The translations under genes were made by a program, and so were the position numbers. From Daucus carota subsp. sativus (lineage: Eukaryota > Streptophyta > Magnoliopsida > Apiales > Apiaceae): a stretch of 64,000 nucleotides of DNA. The notes below the pieces were generated by a model. That model worked only from the letters and a program-made list of their open reading frames with translations. It did not search any database and was not told where the DNA came from. Positions 21,185-33,570 of the stretch are shown here, piece by piece. Position 1 is the first letter of the stretch; each line of letters opens with the position of its first letter. The DNA lies in the NCBI RefSeq assembly GCF_001625215.2, contig NC_030383.2:508779-572778 (forward strand). The letters run 5' to 3'.

Positions 21185-24100
21185 TCAGATGAATAAAAGA
21201 CTCGTAAATATGAGCAAACTTTTATTAATAATTAAGAAAAAGTACCTGTTAAGGAAGAAATTCAAAACAGAGGGAAAATCAGGAGTTGAGTGTGTTTTTT
21301 GTATCACATGGGCCGCACAGGCCTTCACCTTCACTTCTTTAAAAGGAGCTTCCTCTCCATTTGAATCATATAACTGTCTCTGAAATGAAATCTCAATTCT
21401 ATCTCCAGTTGTTAATGAGATTTCATCTCTATGTATGCATCTTGATAGAGAATATTCTTGTACCCCTGTGCCACCAGAATATACTGGGATCAAATAGCCC
21501 ATTGAGAAACCATTCGTTTGATTAGTAACAGCAGCACTTATACTATATCGATAATCATTCTTGGATGTAAAAAGAACCCAGAGTGCAAGACATAAGAAGT
21601 CATCTTCCAGCAGTGGTGGGATATTGAAACGGAGTTTACTCCCAATGCTTCTGTAGCTGAACCGTTTTGAAACCCTGGTAAAAACATAGGAACTCTTCAA
21701 ACCAACTGATTTACTATTCCCGCACCTACCAAAATACAAATATAACAAACCCTTCAACGCTGACATATCTGGTAGATCTTGTAGGCTTGTGCAGTCATAA
21801 ACTGTAAGTGATTGAAGATGAGGAGGAAGTGGAGGAAGTGATTCCAGGCTGCAGCAACCTACTATATCCAACATCTTTAACTGTTTCAAGCTGGATAAAT
21901 CGGGTAGACGTACCAATGTTGCATGGGAACATAGGGTTAACTGTGTTAAACTAGGCGGAAGTTCAGGAAATGATGGCCCAACACTTGTATTAGCATTCAA
22001 TTCCAGAAACTTCAGGTTGACAAGCTTAGAGAGACTGAATGGTTTGGTTGACGATAAACTCTCACCCATATCAGAGAGAACTAATCTTTTCAAAGAAGAG
22101 AAACTTTGAATCAATGGCAGCCATAATCTTATATTACAACTTAGACCTAAAGCAACCAACTTTATATCTTTCGCTGCACCGGGAATTTTAATTCCACCGA
22201 TGTCGTCCATGCCCGTTCGCAGCAGATATAATTGTTCAAGTGATGGAAGCTTCCATACACTATTAGGAACATATTTAAGTTTCTTACAATAACCTAGATT
22301 CAACACTTGTAGCTTACTCAGTAGCTCGATAGAATCTGATACTTCTTCAATTGCTGTTTGAGATGCATAAAGATGTTCTAAGCATTGCATCTTCCCCAAT
22401 TGCTCGGGCAATCGGTCCAGCTTTGAACACTGACCCAGATTTAATACTTCCAGCAATGTAAGCTTCCATATGTCATTTGGAAGAGACCTAAGGCTTTTGC
22501 AGCAAGACAAATCCAGTTTAACCAAATTAATGAGACCTGCAAATGAATCTGGTAATTTACTAATTGCAGTATTGCACGCTTTGAATATGCTTAAGCCTTT
22601 CATATTTCCAAACTCCTCAGGTAGCTTTCTTAGCTTCTTGCAATTAGACAACTCCAATTCATACAATCCCTCCAATTGAGTAATTGAATCCGGGAGTTCT
22701 TCGATTGCAGTGTGATTTGCATCGAGAAGTTTTAACCCTTTCATATCACCCAATTGCTCGGGCAATCGTCTTAGATTGCTCAAATGCCCCAAGTATAAGT
22801 ACCACATACTAGCCCATTGTGTCATAGGCTGCAGTGATCGTTTTCGTTTAAGGATTGGTTCACCCAATTCCTTCAAACGGGTGCATTCATTCAAATTCAA
22901 AATATATAAACCAGTCAACTCTCTGATTGACGGGTGGAGGTTTAACAGGCTTTCACAACCTTCAAAGAATATCCTCTTAATCAATTTTGAATTTCCAAAG
23001 TTGGGAGTCATTGTCAAATTCATGGAGTAACCGAGATTTATCATCTTGAGACTCTTGAAAGGCTGTTTAAAAGAGCACAAAGACACAATTAACAAGTTTT
23101 AAAATATATTCTCTAATATATATGGGACCTGGTCCTTGGCGTGTTATATAACAAAGAGCTCTTGGGCCGTTGGATGGAGGGAGGACGACTGTGATTCAAA
23201 AAAGTCACTGTAGTTGGACCGTGCTATGTTCCAAGTCCAGATTGGTCCGTAGTTATTAAGCATAGTGTACGTTCCAAAACAAAACCAACCAAATAATATA
23301 CTCACCGCAAAGCAGCAAACATAGGTGAAACATGAAATTCTAAAGTGATCAAGTGATGATATAGATTATATATGTGTGTATGTTTGAAAGAGAGAGAGAG
23401 AGAGATAAATGGAATGGCAGTGTGTTTGCTCCTTTGTGCGGAGTATATTATTTGGTTAGTTGGTTTTATTTTGGAGCATATTGCGCTACATAACCACAGA
23501 CCATTCTGGACTTGGAACGCACTGTACTTATTTAGCATGCTCCGGCTACAATTATTATTTTAAATCACATCCTTCCCCTCTTCCATCCAATGGTCCAGGA
23601 GCTGTTTGTTATATAACACATTTCTGGCAAACAGTTGCATGGGACCAGGTCCCAATATCTATATTTGATTTTGTTAGTGAATAATAACAAACTTATTCAT
23701 ATGCTATCAAAAAGTATATACCATGGCACCATTCCACAACATCTTCAAATTGCTGTACGCCATATAAAGTGAGACTAACTTTTGTGCTTGAAAACTGGAA
23801 GGTAACTGCGTCCATGTACAATGACTCCAATAAATGCACCTTAACTCATGAAATGGACTTTTGAAATGTTCCTTAGTACCATGAGCATTGATAATCTCAA
23901 GTAATCTTAATTTAGGCAGCTTTTCAAATATCCGGGAATTGATTTGTTTCTCCGTTGATTGAGTAAGATCTATGATGAGTCCTTCAATTTTATCTAAACC
24001 CTGAAACTTATCATTATATATGACAAGAAAATGAATCTAACATTAGAAACATATGATTACACGATATTGATATTAATATAAATTTTGAACATGCCAATAA

Positions 24101-26146
24101 GTATAGCATAACACTGACTGTTACTCGAATTAGTTGATGATGTAATATTACACGTATATAATGATGTTTTGATTACCTCTTGATTTTGCAGATCATTCCA
24201 TGCAGTTCCTTGCCAACACAAGCGTGTGCTCTTTCCAAGGTCCCTACCCATATCTTGTATAAGATTATGCATATGAAGCTCGTAATTCTCATCAATTTGT
24301 AGTAGACATCTTTCTACCAGAATCGGTATTCCAACTTTAGGACAAAAACCACAAGATTCAATTATCTCATCAGCATCAACATGGTACTTTCCGACAAAGA
24401 AAAATGCAATATCGAGAAAAATTTCTTTTTCCATCTCACTTAAATCATCATAGCTAACTTGAAGGATTCCATGTATGTCGTTAACTGGAAATCTCCTGAC
24501 TTCTTCGAGTTTTCCTATCCAGAATGACACTTGAGTCCTACCACGTAATATTGAACCCAACACTTTAGTAGCTAATGGAATACCTCCGGCATGACTCACA
24601 AAACTTAGTGAGAGATTTCTTAAACTTGCGGTGGGTTTTGGTTTTCCAAAGGCATGATAACTAAAGAGCTCCAGTGAATCATTTTGTTCCAGTTTCTTCG
24701 CCATGTATACATCTACTCCAGACATGTCAATTTTTAATTGATATATCATATTTACATCTCTTGTCGTAAGAATAATCCTACTTCTAGCTGAAAACAATTT
24801 GCAAACCTTTACTAAAAATTGTGAATAGCTTGTTTGGTCCAGGTCATCCAAAACAATGAGAGCTTTCTTCGATCTAAGAATTTGTGTCAATTGCCTGATT
24901 CCACTTGCAACATCAGTGACCTTACAATCCTTCTTTCTGAGAAGCTCAGTTACTAGTCTCTCAAGTAAAGGAAGTAGAGGACTACCTCCGTGTGAATATT
25001 GCCTAACGTTTTCAATAAAGCAGCTGACATCAAATAAGTTGGAATATTTGTTATAGAAAGCCTTAGCAGTAGTAGTTTTCCCAATGCCACCCATCCCACA
25101 GATTCCGATGGCACGAACATCATCTAACTCCATTCTTAGTTTCCAACATATCTCTTCAACCGCAGAATCTATCCCATATAGATGCTCATCAAGGTATAAA
25201 ACTTTTGTAGATGCTTGTGCCACTTTTACTATGATTTCTTGAATAATTTGTGCTTCGTCCCTGTTTTGTGTAAGTCTAGAGCGTTATGTACATATTATAA
25301 AAAATAAAAAAAATAATCCACAATTTCTTTTTTTTTTTTTGCTAAGTAAATAATCCACAATTTCAAATTATAATAATGCAAACATTGTTATAATAAAGGA
25401 AAATACTAGGTATTCCAAAAATTGTTCCCAATTTCTTTTTCCTCAAATCCTAGTTGACGATGTTTGATTGATTTCACCTGCACTAATAATGATGGACCCT
25501 CCCTATGCACATAAACCGCCAAATTAAACCCGAAAAAATTCGGGATAGAATTTGGTTCCCGTGACATTACTCTATAATAAATCTGAAATAGCTAGAATTT
25601 AGCGTCAAAAATAGAGATGACATACTCTTTTGCGTCCTTCCTTAGATGGTGTCCGGATAAGTCAGCAATCTGAGCAAGAGCGGATTTCCACTTGTGAATC
25701 ATATCATCAGAGTAAAACTTCTTATGAGCTTCAAGAGCTTCTCCAAAACTGCCTTTCTGGTACCTCACATTGGTTGGATCAACATAGTAAAATACGGGAA
25801 CAACCCGATTCTCTTTTTTCTCACAACTTGAAAGGATCTCTGCGAGCTCATCAAGGCACCATCGGGATCGAGCATAGTTCTCCGAGATAACCACCACAAA
25901 CATCTTTGAGTTTTTGATGGCATTGAGTAGCCCAGATGAAATTTCTTCACCCTTGTCAAGAGCAGGATCGTCTCTGAAGGTCAGAAATCCAGCTTGGTCC
26001 AAAGCTGTGTAAAGATGTGAAATGAAGTTTCCGCGAGTGTCCTTGCCGTAGAAGCTCAAGAACACGTCCCAGGTGCTTGGTTGAGACGATGAAGAAGAAG
26101 AAGAAACAGTTGATAATTCAAGATTACTTGTGGACGTCGAAGCCAT
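21185..26146 (-). CDS. TNL3: TIR-NBS-LRR-C-JID resistance protein
   Basis: Four exons keep phase: 25626-26146, 24177-25260, 23722-24000, 21185-23062, giving about 1253 residues from MASTSTSNLELSTV. I chose this ATG because the frame upstream is low-complexity and dissimilar to TNL1/2. TIR begins near STWDVFLSFYGKDTRGNF, with the conserved Glu in RWCLDELAEIL. NB-ARC shows GMGGIGKTTTAKAF, KALIVLDDLDQ, SRIILTTRD and GIPLATKVLGS; the MHD motif reads MHN (ELHMHNLIQDMG). Exon 4 holds the LRRs and, without the intron seen in TNL2, the C-JID (VSKRFSYRSIGS, GDRIEISFQRQ, VKVKACAAHVIQK). The ORF ends in a hydrophobic tail (YFFLIINKSLLIFTSLLFI); a CAG|GTACTT donor just before it could remove it. Intron 1 has a normal GT donor (GA|GTATGT). 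Confidence 0.88.
23124..23653. mobile_element. Foldback MITE with GGGACCTGGTCC ends in TNL3 intron 3
   Basis: Inverted ends GGGACCTGGTCC enclose 530 bp with further paired stretches (GTTATATAAC; GTTCCAAGTCCAGA opposite TCTGGACTTGGAAC). Flanks AATATATAT and AATATCTAT are a 9-bp target duplication with one mismatch. The ends match the element at 19374, so at least two members of this family hit the cluster. It occupies most of a 659-bp intron. Confidence 0.78.
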
Positions 26147-26272
26147 TTCAAGAAAAGGAAGTGTTATTGAGAGGATAACATTGCTGTGTACTTTTATAAC
26201 TTTGTGGAACTGAAGTCGGTCAAAATATAATGCTGGAGTTTCCGTATCCACTATGCGTTCTCGAAAATTCAT

Positions 26273-26563
26273 AAAATTGGATATATTATTATTATTATTA
26301 TTATTATATTTTTTTAGTTATTAAAATATCAATTTAAACAAATTTTGATTATCATATAAAATATTATTTTATAAATCTGAAAAATAAATTTTAAAGAGGA
26401 TTTGATATATTTTTAATAAAATAAGTATTTTAACTTTCTAAATTGAATAATATATATAATTTGCAATTAAATCGTTTAACTTTTAATTAATTAAAAAAAA
26501 TTAGTATATAATATATAATATAAGATGAGAATACACATGTAGTGGGATGAGGGATGCATGTTA
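26273..26563. other. AT-rich TNL3 upstream region
   Basis: Very AT-rich sequence with an ATT microsatellite (26287-26308). It presumably includes the TNL3 promoter; no definite TATA box can be singled out in such AT-rich DNA. Confidence 0.4.
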
Positions 26564-26565
26564 TA

Positions 26566-26864
26566 CTCCCTCTGTCCCTCTCATTTTTTTATAGTTATTA
26601 TTTTGGGATATCCCTCTAATTTTTTTACGTTATTATATATAGTAAGTTTTTCCCATCATTACACCCACTATCTTCCCCCCACTATCTCATAGGAGTATTT
26701 AACAATAAAAACTACTATTACACCCACTACTTTCCTCTACCATCTCAAATCTATTACTATTAAATATTGATATCCCACTTTTCATCTAATTTTACTCATT
26801 TTTCATATATTGTCTTCGTCTCCATGTCCCCTACAATGTAAACAATTGAGGGGGACGGAGGGAG
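26566..26864. mobile_element. Stowaway-like MITE
   Basis: Ends CTCCCTCTGTCCC and GGGACGGAGGGAG with TA on both sides (26564-26565 and 26865-26866) give a 299-bp element with the canonical CTCCCTCCGTCCC-type Stowaway terminus. It is non-coding. Confidence 0.85.
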
Positions 26865-26870
26865 TATGTA

Positions 26871-27146
26871 TTATGTAGACTGTTTAAATCTGCGAAAGCT
26901 GAGAATAGATTGGCAAGTATAGGCCCATATCAATGTGATGCTTAGGACAAGACCCAATTGTATTATGTAGACTGTTTAAATCTGCGAAAACTGAGAATAG
27001 ATTGGCAAGTATAGGCCCATATCAATGTGATGCTTAGGACAAGACCCAATTGTATTATGTAGATTGTTTAAATCTGCGAAAGCTGAGAATAGATTGGCAA
27101 GTATTGGCCCATATCAATGTGATGCTTAGGACAAGGCCCAATGGTC
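26871..27146. repeat. Three 92-bp tandem repeats
   Basis: Three head-to-tail units start at 26871, 26963 and 27055 with TTATGTAGACTGTTTAAATC. They differ at only a handful of positions, so the expansion is recent. They abut the Stowaway-like MITE directly. Confidence 0.92.
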
Positions 27147-29371
27147 AAGGCAAGATTGGTTTGTTGTTGCGAATGTGCACTAAATGATGATTTTATTATT
27201 TAAATTATTTTATTCTTTTTAGTGAAACTTTCTTATTAAGAGTCCCTCTATCCCATAATCAGATATTTATATGCATATATCAGGTGCTTGAGGTGGTTGT
27301 GTTTTACTATTCGCATCATGATCTTATAAGTTTTCGATATCTATTCATGGACAAGAATTTATATAAATCATAATTATAATCGTTTTTTGAATATGTTCGC
27401 ATTCAACACAACGCACTCTGTCAAATCAGATATACTTGTTTTTCATCACTATTCACTACAATAAATTGTTAGATTATTTATTTTTAAAACCAGTATTTAT
27501 TTCAGCAATATTTAGATGAATACTCTGTAAGAATTCAAGATATGACAAGCAATTATAGTTTTGGTGATTAAGATTTTGATTTAATCTGTTCTATACTGTG
27601 TGTGTTCATTTTTTATTGTTTTGTGAATCTTTATTCGTCGATTGTTTTTATTTGTTATTCTCGTTAAAAAGAAAACGCATTTTCATATACGTAAGTGTTA
27701 GGTGCGTTTTGGCATGAGTTAGGTGGAAACTTGGATGTTATTTGGAGACTTTGAAGAGCTGCATTGTTTGGTGTCCGCTTTTTCCAGCATTCATTGGACA
27801 TTTTGTACAAATTCCAATTCAATACTCATGGGCTACCAGAGCATATCCGAGAGCTTCTTAATTGACTCTTAAATGTAATATAGATAATGCGGCTCTTAGC
27901 AATTTAATACAAATTTAAGAGCGTAAACTCTAACAATACTCTCTGTATCTCTTCTCTATTTTGTATTTTATTCATATTAGGCTCCACTATAAAACAAGAT
28001 GAGAGGGAAAGGTGAAGATGAATTGGAGTGAAATAATTTTTTATTGTGCAAAATTAAGTTAAGAGCTATGTGGTGGCTCTTAACTCTGAGGAGAGAGGAG
28101 AGAGGAACAAGAGGCTCTTAGTGATTTAGGGAGCCACTAAGAGTCTCTTGAAGCAACTTTTTTCCTCATCCTCCTGAAATGTCAAGTCAAGAGCCTAAAT
28201 GAAGAGGTTCTTGGAGATGCTCGAAAAAATTTATAGTTGCTATAATTTTTAAATAATTTCAGTCTAGTGAAGATTGAAATCAATTTTATATTTATGCTTT
28301 CTTATATATGAGGTATATTTGTGTATAATTTCTTCTTTACTATGAGGATTTAGATTAAAATGAGCCCATGCAGCTTTATTGTAGCTTGTTCAGGAAAAAG
28401 ATGTTGTTAATTGACAATTATAGCACATCGGTTAAATGATAAACATTAATATAACATTTGTGTAGAGATATTATTGTTAGAGAAAGTAAATAAAAACACT
28501 AATATGATTAGTCCGGAGATCATGAGTTGTATTCACACTAATAGAAATTTGAGGAAATGAAGAAATTTGTCAATTAAAGTACCCTTTCAATGAGCCCCGC
28601 AGATTCTCCAAAGGTTAGCTAGTGTTTTCATTTGACTAAGAATGAGGTTTGTTTACTTAAAATAAAAGTTAAGAGAAAGTATATTTTGAGAATATTCTAG
28701 TCTTATTTAAGTAATATTTGTCTTACCTTCGGAGTCCAGTTGAATTGCCGAGTTAGTGAGAATGTTTGTTATTAACCAAAAATAATTGAATTCGACATCT
28801 AAAAATTGTTTGGTGTGGAACTGTAAAATCATATCATTGTACAGAAAAATTGTGATTGGTCATAAACAGTATGTACATGAACAAAACAATCAATATTGAT
28901 AAATATATGACAACATATTTAAGGATATATATAATTTGTTTCTAAAGAAACTGGATTCTAAAATAGGGTATTCAGTTTGATTCATGTAATATATTAAAAT
29001 TTGAGAGTGTTCAATTTTGTTTACTTTTGAGTATTAAGATTTTAATTATATAATTCAAATTTTTGTGATATCAAATTAAGATATAATAAAATATATAAAA
29101 TCTTATTTGTATTTGATATTCTAAAATTTTAGATCATAAAAATATCGAAACCCAGCTATAATTGTAAGATTTATATTATTTATGTGCAATTATATCAATC
29201 AATGAGACGCTCTCAATCAAATCTACAAGAAAGTATGCTGCAATCCATTTTTGTTGACTTTTTAGGATTAATTAAAGTCTTTAATAATCAAAATCAACTG
29301 CATAGCTTAATTAGACGGGAAGAAAATTGTCAAAATATAATATATTATTTATTTAATTTTCACAATACTAA
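27147..29371. other. AT-rich intergenic spacer with one MITE-like repeat
   Basis: No gene recognised. About 27839-28222 has ends GAGCATATCC and GGAGATGCTC with internal AAGAGC/GCTCTT strings, resembling the repeat at 10375-10747. The rest is low-complexity AT-rich sequence. Confidence 0.5.
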
Positions 29372-29597
29372 GGGCGTGATTGGTTGAGAGAAGTAGAAGG
29401 TGCTTCTAACTTCTGCTTCTCTTGACCCGTTTGTGTAAAGAATTAGAAGCACTTTTCAGAAGGTGAAAATGCTACATTCTCTCTCACAGCTTCTGCTTCT
29501 TTTACGAACACTTTATTAACTTATTTATTTCTCACTTCTACTCCACTTCTTTATTATAAGCAAGAAGTCACTTCTTTTAAGCTAATCCAAACGGCCC
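29372..29597. mobile_element. Short hAT-like MITE (GTTTGG family)
   Basis: It begins GGGCGTGATTGGTTGAG and ends AATCCAAACGGCCCC. Internal strings (CTTCTACTCCACTTCTTTA, CCGTTTGTGTAAAGAA) are shared with the copies at 44342-44557 and 8301-9058. Target duplications are unclear. Confidence 0.65.
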
Positions 29598-31469
29598 CTA
29601 AGATAAACCCCCTTATTATATTTTAACAAAAAATATTATTTAAAAGTTATTTCTAATTTTATTCCGAATTTAATTAATATTTTTGATTAATTTCATTCAT
29701 ATAAACAATAATACTTGTATATCCATAAATTATCTTATTAAAATCACATGTCACCTGATTTGTGAACTTATTAAAATCACATGTCACCTGATTTGTGAAA
29801 AATTTCGGAGCAATATTCTTTTTAAAAGCCAACCGGAAAGAAATAAATAGACACATGCTCCATAGATTTGTTTCATCTACTTTGAGACGCCACACAGACT
29901 TCACTTTGTCTTCAACTGCGTGGGCCGAAAAAGACCAAAACCTTTGACGTTTCTCTGTTCCTCTCTGTACCTACGATTCCTCCCAAGCGTATCAATAAAT
30001 TATACAGGGACAATCTACAACAGCTTAAATGGTGCACGAGACTTCATTTAGTTTGATATAACAACTGGGTTGGTTGCTTTCTTGGGACATCTTCTTCTCC
30101 GTCTACATTTCCTCGGTTTCTTCGCCAACCCCTTTTGTCCAAACACTCATTTTCCTCACCTATATATTCATCTCCACTCTGTTGATTTCTTCATCTTGTT
30201 GAAGCTTTTTGAGGTGACTTTTCATTAAGATCAAGGTTTTTGTGTTTGTTTACTCTTTTTTTTAGGAACTGGAATTGCCCTTTTGATATTTGATTGCTTT
30301 ATTGTGTTTTTTAGCTTATTGAGTTGTTTTATTGTTGTACCTGCATTTTTGATAGATTGTGTTGGGTTTTTGTATTCATTTTTGTGGGTTTTGCAGGTGA
30401 ATTTGATTCTTGTAGTTAATTCCTAGTTGGTGATCTGATGTTGTTTTGTTTGATTGATGTATATTCTAGTCATTTGGTTTTGTGGGGGGTTTATGATGAA
30501 TGTAATTTGCTTATATACATATAGACTTCAGATTTTGGTGGTTGTTTGGGATTCTTCTGAGTTCTGGCTAAATAGACTCTAAAATTGTCAGATTTTTTTA
30601 CAAGGAGGTGGTAAAATTGGTTCACTCAAGCAGATGGTTGTTAATGTTTAATTTGTAATGGTTATCAATTTTAGGGATTTAGTTTGGTGGAATTGGGTAT
30701 ATGAAAAAACTTTTGATCTTATGTAATTATATGATTGTGGTTATACAAGACCTTTGCATAATGGGATTGTTTAGAATAACTCGGTCGATGAACCGGAAGA
30801 AATTGATCATTAAGATAAATACTCTTTAGATATTCTGTTACTATATTACCTTATTTTTATTTTTTTTAATTCTTTTATTGATGTACCTATCTTTGTGTGT
30901 AAATTATATCAGTTGTTAAGGTTGTAGTCAAGTCTGATACTACTTGTTGGTTTTGTAGTTGGTAACTAGTTGATGCTTTAATGCTGTCTAACTTCATTGC
31001 TGTACTTGTCAGACATTTGGTTTGGTGGGGTTTAAGACTATATATTTACTTTCTGTTTTTGTATAAACTTCGTATTGTGGTTATTGCCTGGACTTGTCCT
31101 TGACTAAAAAGATGATATTTATCGGTTTATTTTCAATAGGTTGTTTAAATTAGGTTAGAGATGGCCTATGCTAGACATTTAGTTTGGTGGAATTGGGTAT
31201 ATGATGAAATTTGTGATTTCTGTTATTATTTAACTCTCGGTATATACAAAATCTTACTAGACAAAGTCAAAAGTTTTCAATGAACTGAAAAAAATTGTTC
31301 ATTAAGCTAAATTTGGCTTGTAAATAGCTTTCTTCAATTTGTATTCACTTTTGTTGTTTCATATTTTTATGAAATCCATGATTTAGTTATTTTTAATTCC
31401 CTGTGTATAGGTAGGATGAATTACAACATACACTAATCTTATTGCTTTGTTTTTTTTTTTTTCTTTAGA
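29598..31469 (+). promoter_or_regulatory. Phosphoglycerate mutase promoter and 5' UTR with leader intron
   Basis: A TATA-like CCTATATATTC lies at 30159-30169, followed by a leader near 30190-30230. About 1.2 kb of T-rich sequence then ends in a polypyrimidine tract and TTCTTTAG one base before the ATG (31470). This is best read as a 5' UTR intron; its donor is near 30213-30236 but not certain. A perfect 33-bp tandem duplication sits upstream at 29734-29799. Confidence 0.6.
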
Positions 31470-33570
31470 ATGGCAGCAACCACTTTTCACCAGGCTTCTG
31501 GAACTCTTCCATCACATGGTTATTTTAACAAGTCTAGCTTGCATCACAAGGCTAATAATGCTTCCATAAGGTTGATCACAAATGCATTCAGAGTTGATAT
31601 AGGACTTTCAAGAAGTGGAATTTATTACTCCAAGAAGAGGAACTTTGGTGTGATTGAAGCCACATCTTCTCATACTACTGTCGTCAACCCTGTTTCAACT
31701 CCATTGAGTAAAAACAACAATGGTTTAAATAAGAAATCAAGTAAGACATCTCACTCTATTTCGGCTTTGATGTGATATTGAAGATGTAGAGAAAGATATA
31801 TGGTTTAATTGTTACATGGTTTGATCCAAACTTAAATATATATGGTTTAATTGATACATGGTTTTATTAAAACTTAAATATTTACACCAATATACCATTT
31901 GCGAGGAAAATTAAATACATCTGTTTTCTGCCCCTCTAGATGAAGCTGCTTTGATCTTGATTAGGCATGGTGAATCTCTTTGGAATGAAAAGAATTTGTT
32001 TACTGGTTGTGTTGATGTACCGTTAAGTAAGAAGGGTGTGGAAGAGGCAATAGCTGCTGGTAAGAGAATAAGCAACATACCAGTTGATTTGATCTATACA
32101 TCTGCACTGATTCGTGCTCAGATGACTGCTATGCTTGCCATGACAGAACACCGACGCAAAAAGGTATTGTTTTCTAGCTCTTATTCTTAATTTTCTTGGT
32201 ATTCTTTAGTTTTGTTATATATTCTTGTTTAGGGACATAGATCCTGACATTCAAAGTGTAACGCATCTTACCATGGAAGCTAAGATTTAAATTGAAAATT
32301 AATTTTTTAAAAGAGCAGTAGACGTTGTTCTTACTAATTTGGGGTTTTGTCCTTAATTTGCAGGTACCCATTATTATGCATAATGAAAGTGAACAGGCTA
32401 AAGCGTGGAGTCAGATTTTTAGCGAGGAGACGAAAAAGCAATGCATTCCGGTTGTGACAGCTTGGCAACTGAATGAAAGAATGTGCGTTACTTCTTTTAT
32501 TCTTTTATATTTCATTATATCCCTCTTGTTATTTACTCTGTGCTCACAACATGTATCATTTTCTTAGGTATGGGGAACTTCAGGGTCTAAATAAACAAGA
32601 AACAGCAGATAGATATGGAAAAGAACAAGTACACGTGTGGCGTCGTAGCTATGATACCCCTCCACCAAATGGTGAGAGCTTGGAAATGTGTGCTGAGAGA
32701 GCGGTTGCTTACTTTAAGGAGCAGGTGGGCTTGATAAGTCCGTCGCATTTACTAAAGTTGTGTTTTATTGTTCAACGTAATTAGAATCCCCTGCTTCATT
32801 TTTAAATATAACCCTGAAAATCATTGAATCAGATTGAGCCTCAACTTTTATCTGGGAAGAATGTAATGATTGCTGCACACGGAAACTCGTTGAGGTCTAT
32901 CATAATGTATCTTGACAAATTAACTTCCGAGGAGGTACTGTTTTGTTTTATAGAGCTTTCCACCTCTTTTTTTAACTTGTGATTTACACGATACAGAAAT
33001 TTCATGTATTCAGGTTATCAGCTTGGAATTATCCACTGGGATACCTATGCTTTACATATCCAAGGAAGGAGAATTTATCAGGAGGGGCAGTCCTGCTGCA
33101 CCTACAGAGGCAGGAGTTTATGCTTATACCAAGGTGTGTTGCTTTCTTGTTTGTTATAGTCATACAAAGTTTGGACTAGAGAATACATCTTAATGAAAAA
33201 AATCCGAAACAAATCAACCCCTAATTATAGTCTTTTATAGAAAGCATAACCAGGTTTAACAAACTTAGACGACTTACTGCAATTCGGCTTTAAGCACCAT
33301 CTATGATTTCCCCTAGTTTTAAGTGTTCTAGATGAAATAAATATGTAGTGTATATCCCTGAGAAAAAACATATATAGTGCAGGAAAAAATTCAGATAGTA
33401 TATAGATACTACTAAGTAAAATTAAAATTGGTAAGCAAACACTATGCATCCATTTACATCCTTATACTTCAAATTTCAAATGATTTGTCATTGACCAAGA
33501 TTATTCTCTGTTTCCTCGATTGCAGAATTTGGCCAAGTACAGGCAGAAGCTAGATGAGATGGTAAACTGA
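31470..33570 (+). CDS. Plastid-type 2,3-bisphosphoglycerate-dependent phosphoglycerate mutase
   Basis: Seven exons keep phase: 31470-31740, 31940-32163, 32364-32482, 32568-32724, 32833-32934, 33014-33133, 33526-33570, giving 345 residues. The first 80 or so are Ser/Thr/Asn-rich and basic, like a chloroplast transit peptide. The enzyme follows: catalytic His in [40 protein letters not shown] with the acid/base Glu region, and the second His in [11 protein letters not shown]. This is the cofactor-dependent (GpmA-type) fold, which converts 3- and 2-phosphoglycerate, not the cofactor-independent enzyme of plant cytosolic glycolysis. Plants carry such proteins as a small family. A close phosphatase of the same superfamily is possible, but the YGELQGLNK motif favours mutase. 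The 3' end converges on the SEC14 gene. Confidence 0.92.

Noticed and set aside
26147..26272. Longer TNL3 start adding about 42 residues (MNFRERIVDTETPAL...)
   Set aside because: The ATG giving MASTSTSN lines up with the Ser-rich linker of TNL1/TNL2; the extension is unlike either paralogue and reads as 5' UTR.
26871..27146. CRISPR-like array
   Set aside because: Units are contiguous 92-bp tandem repeats without spacers, in a plant genome.
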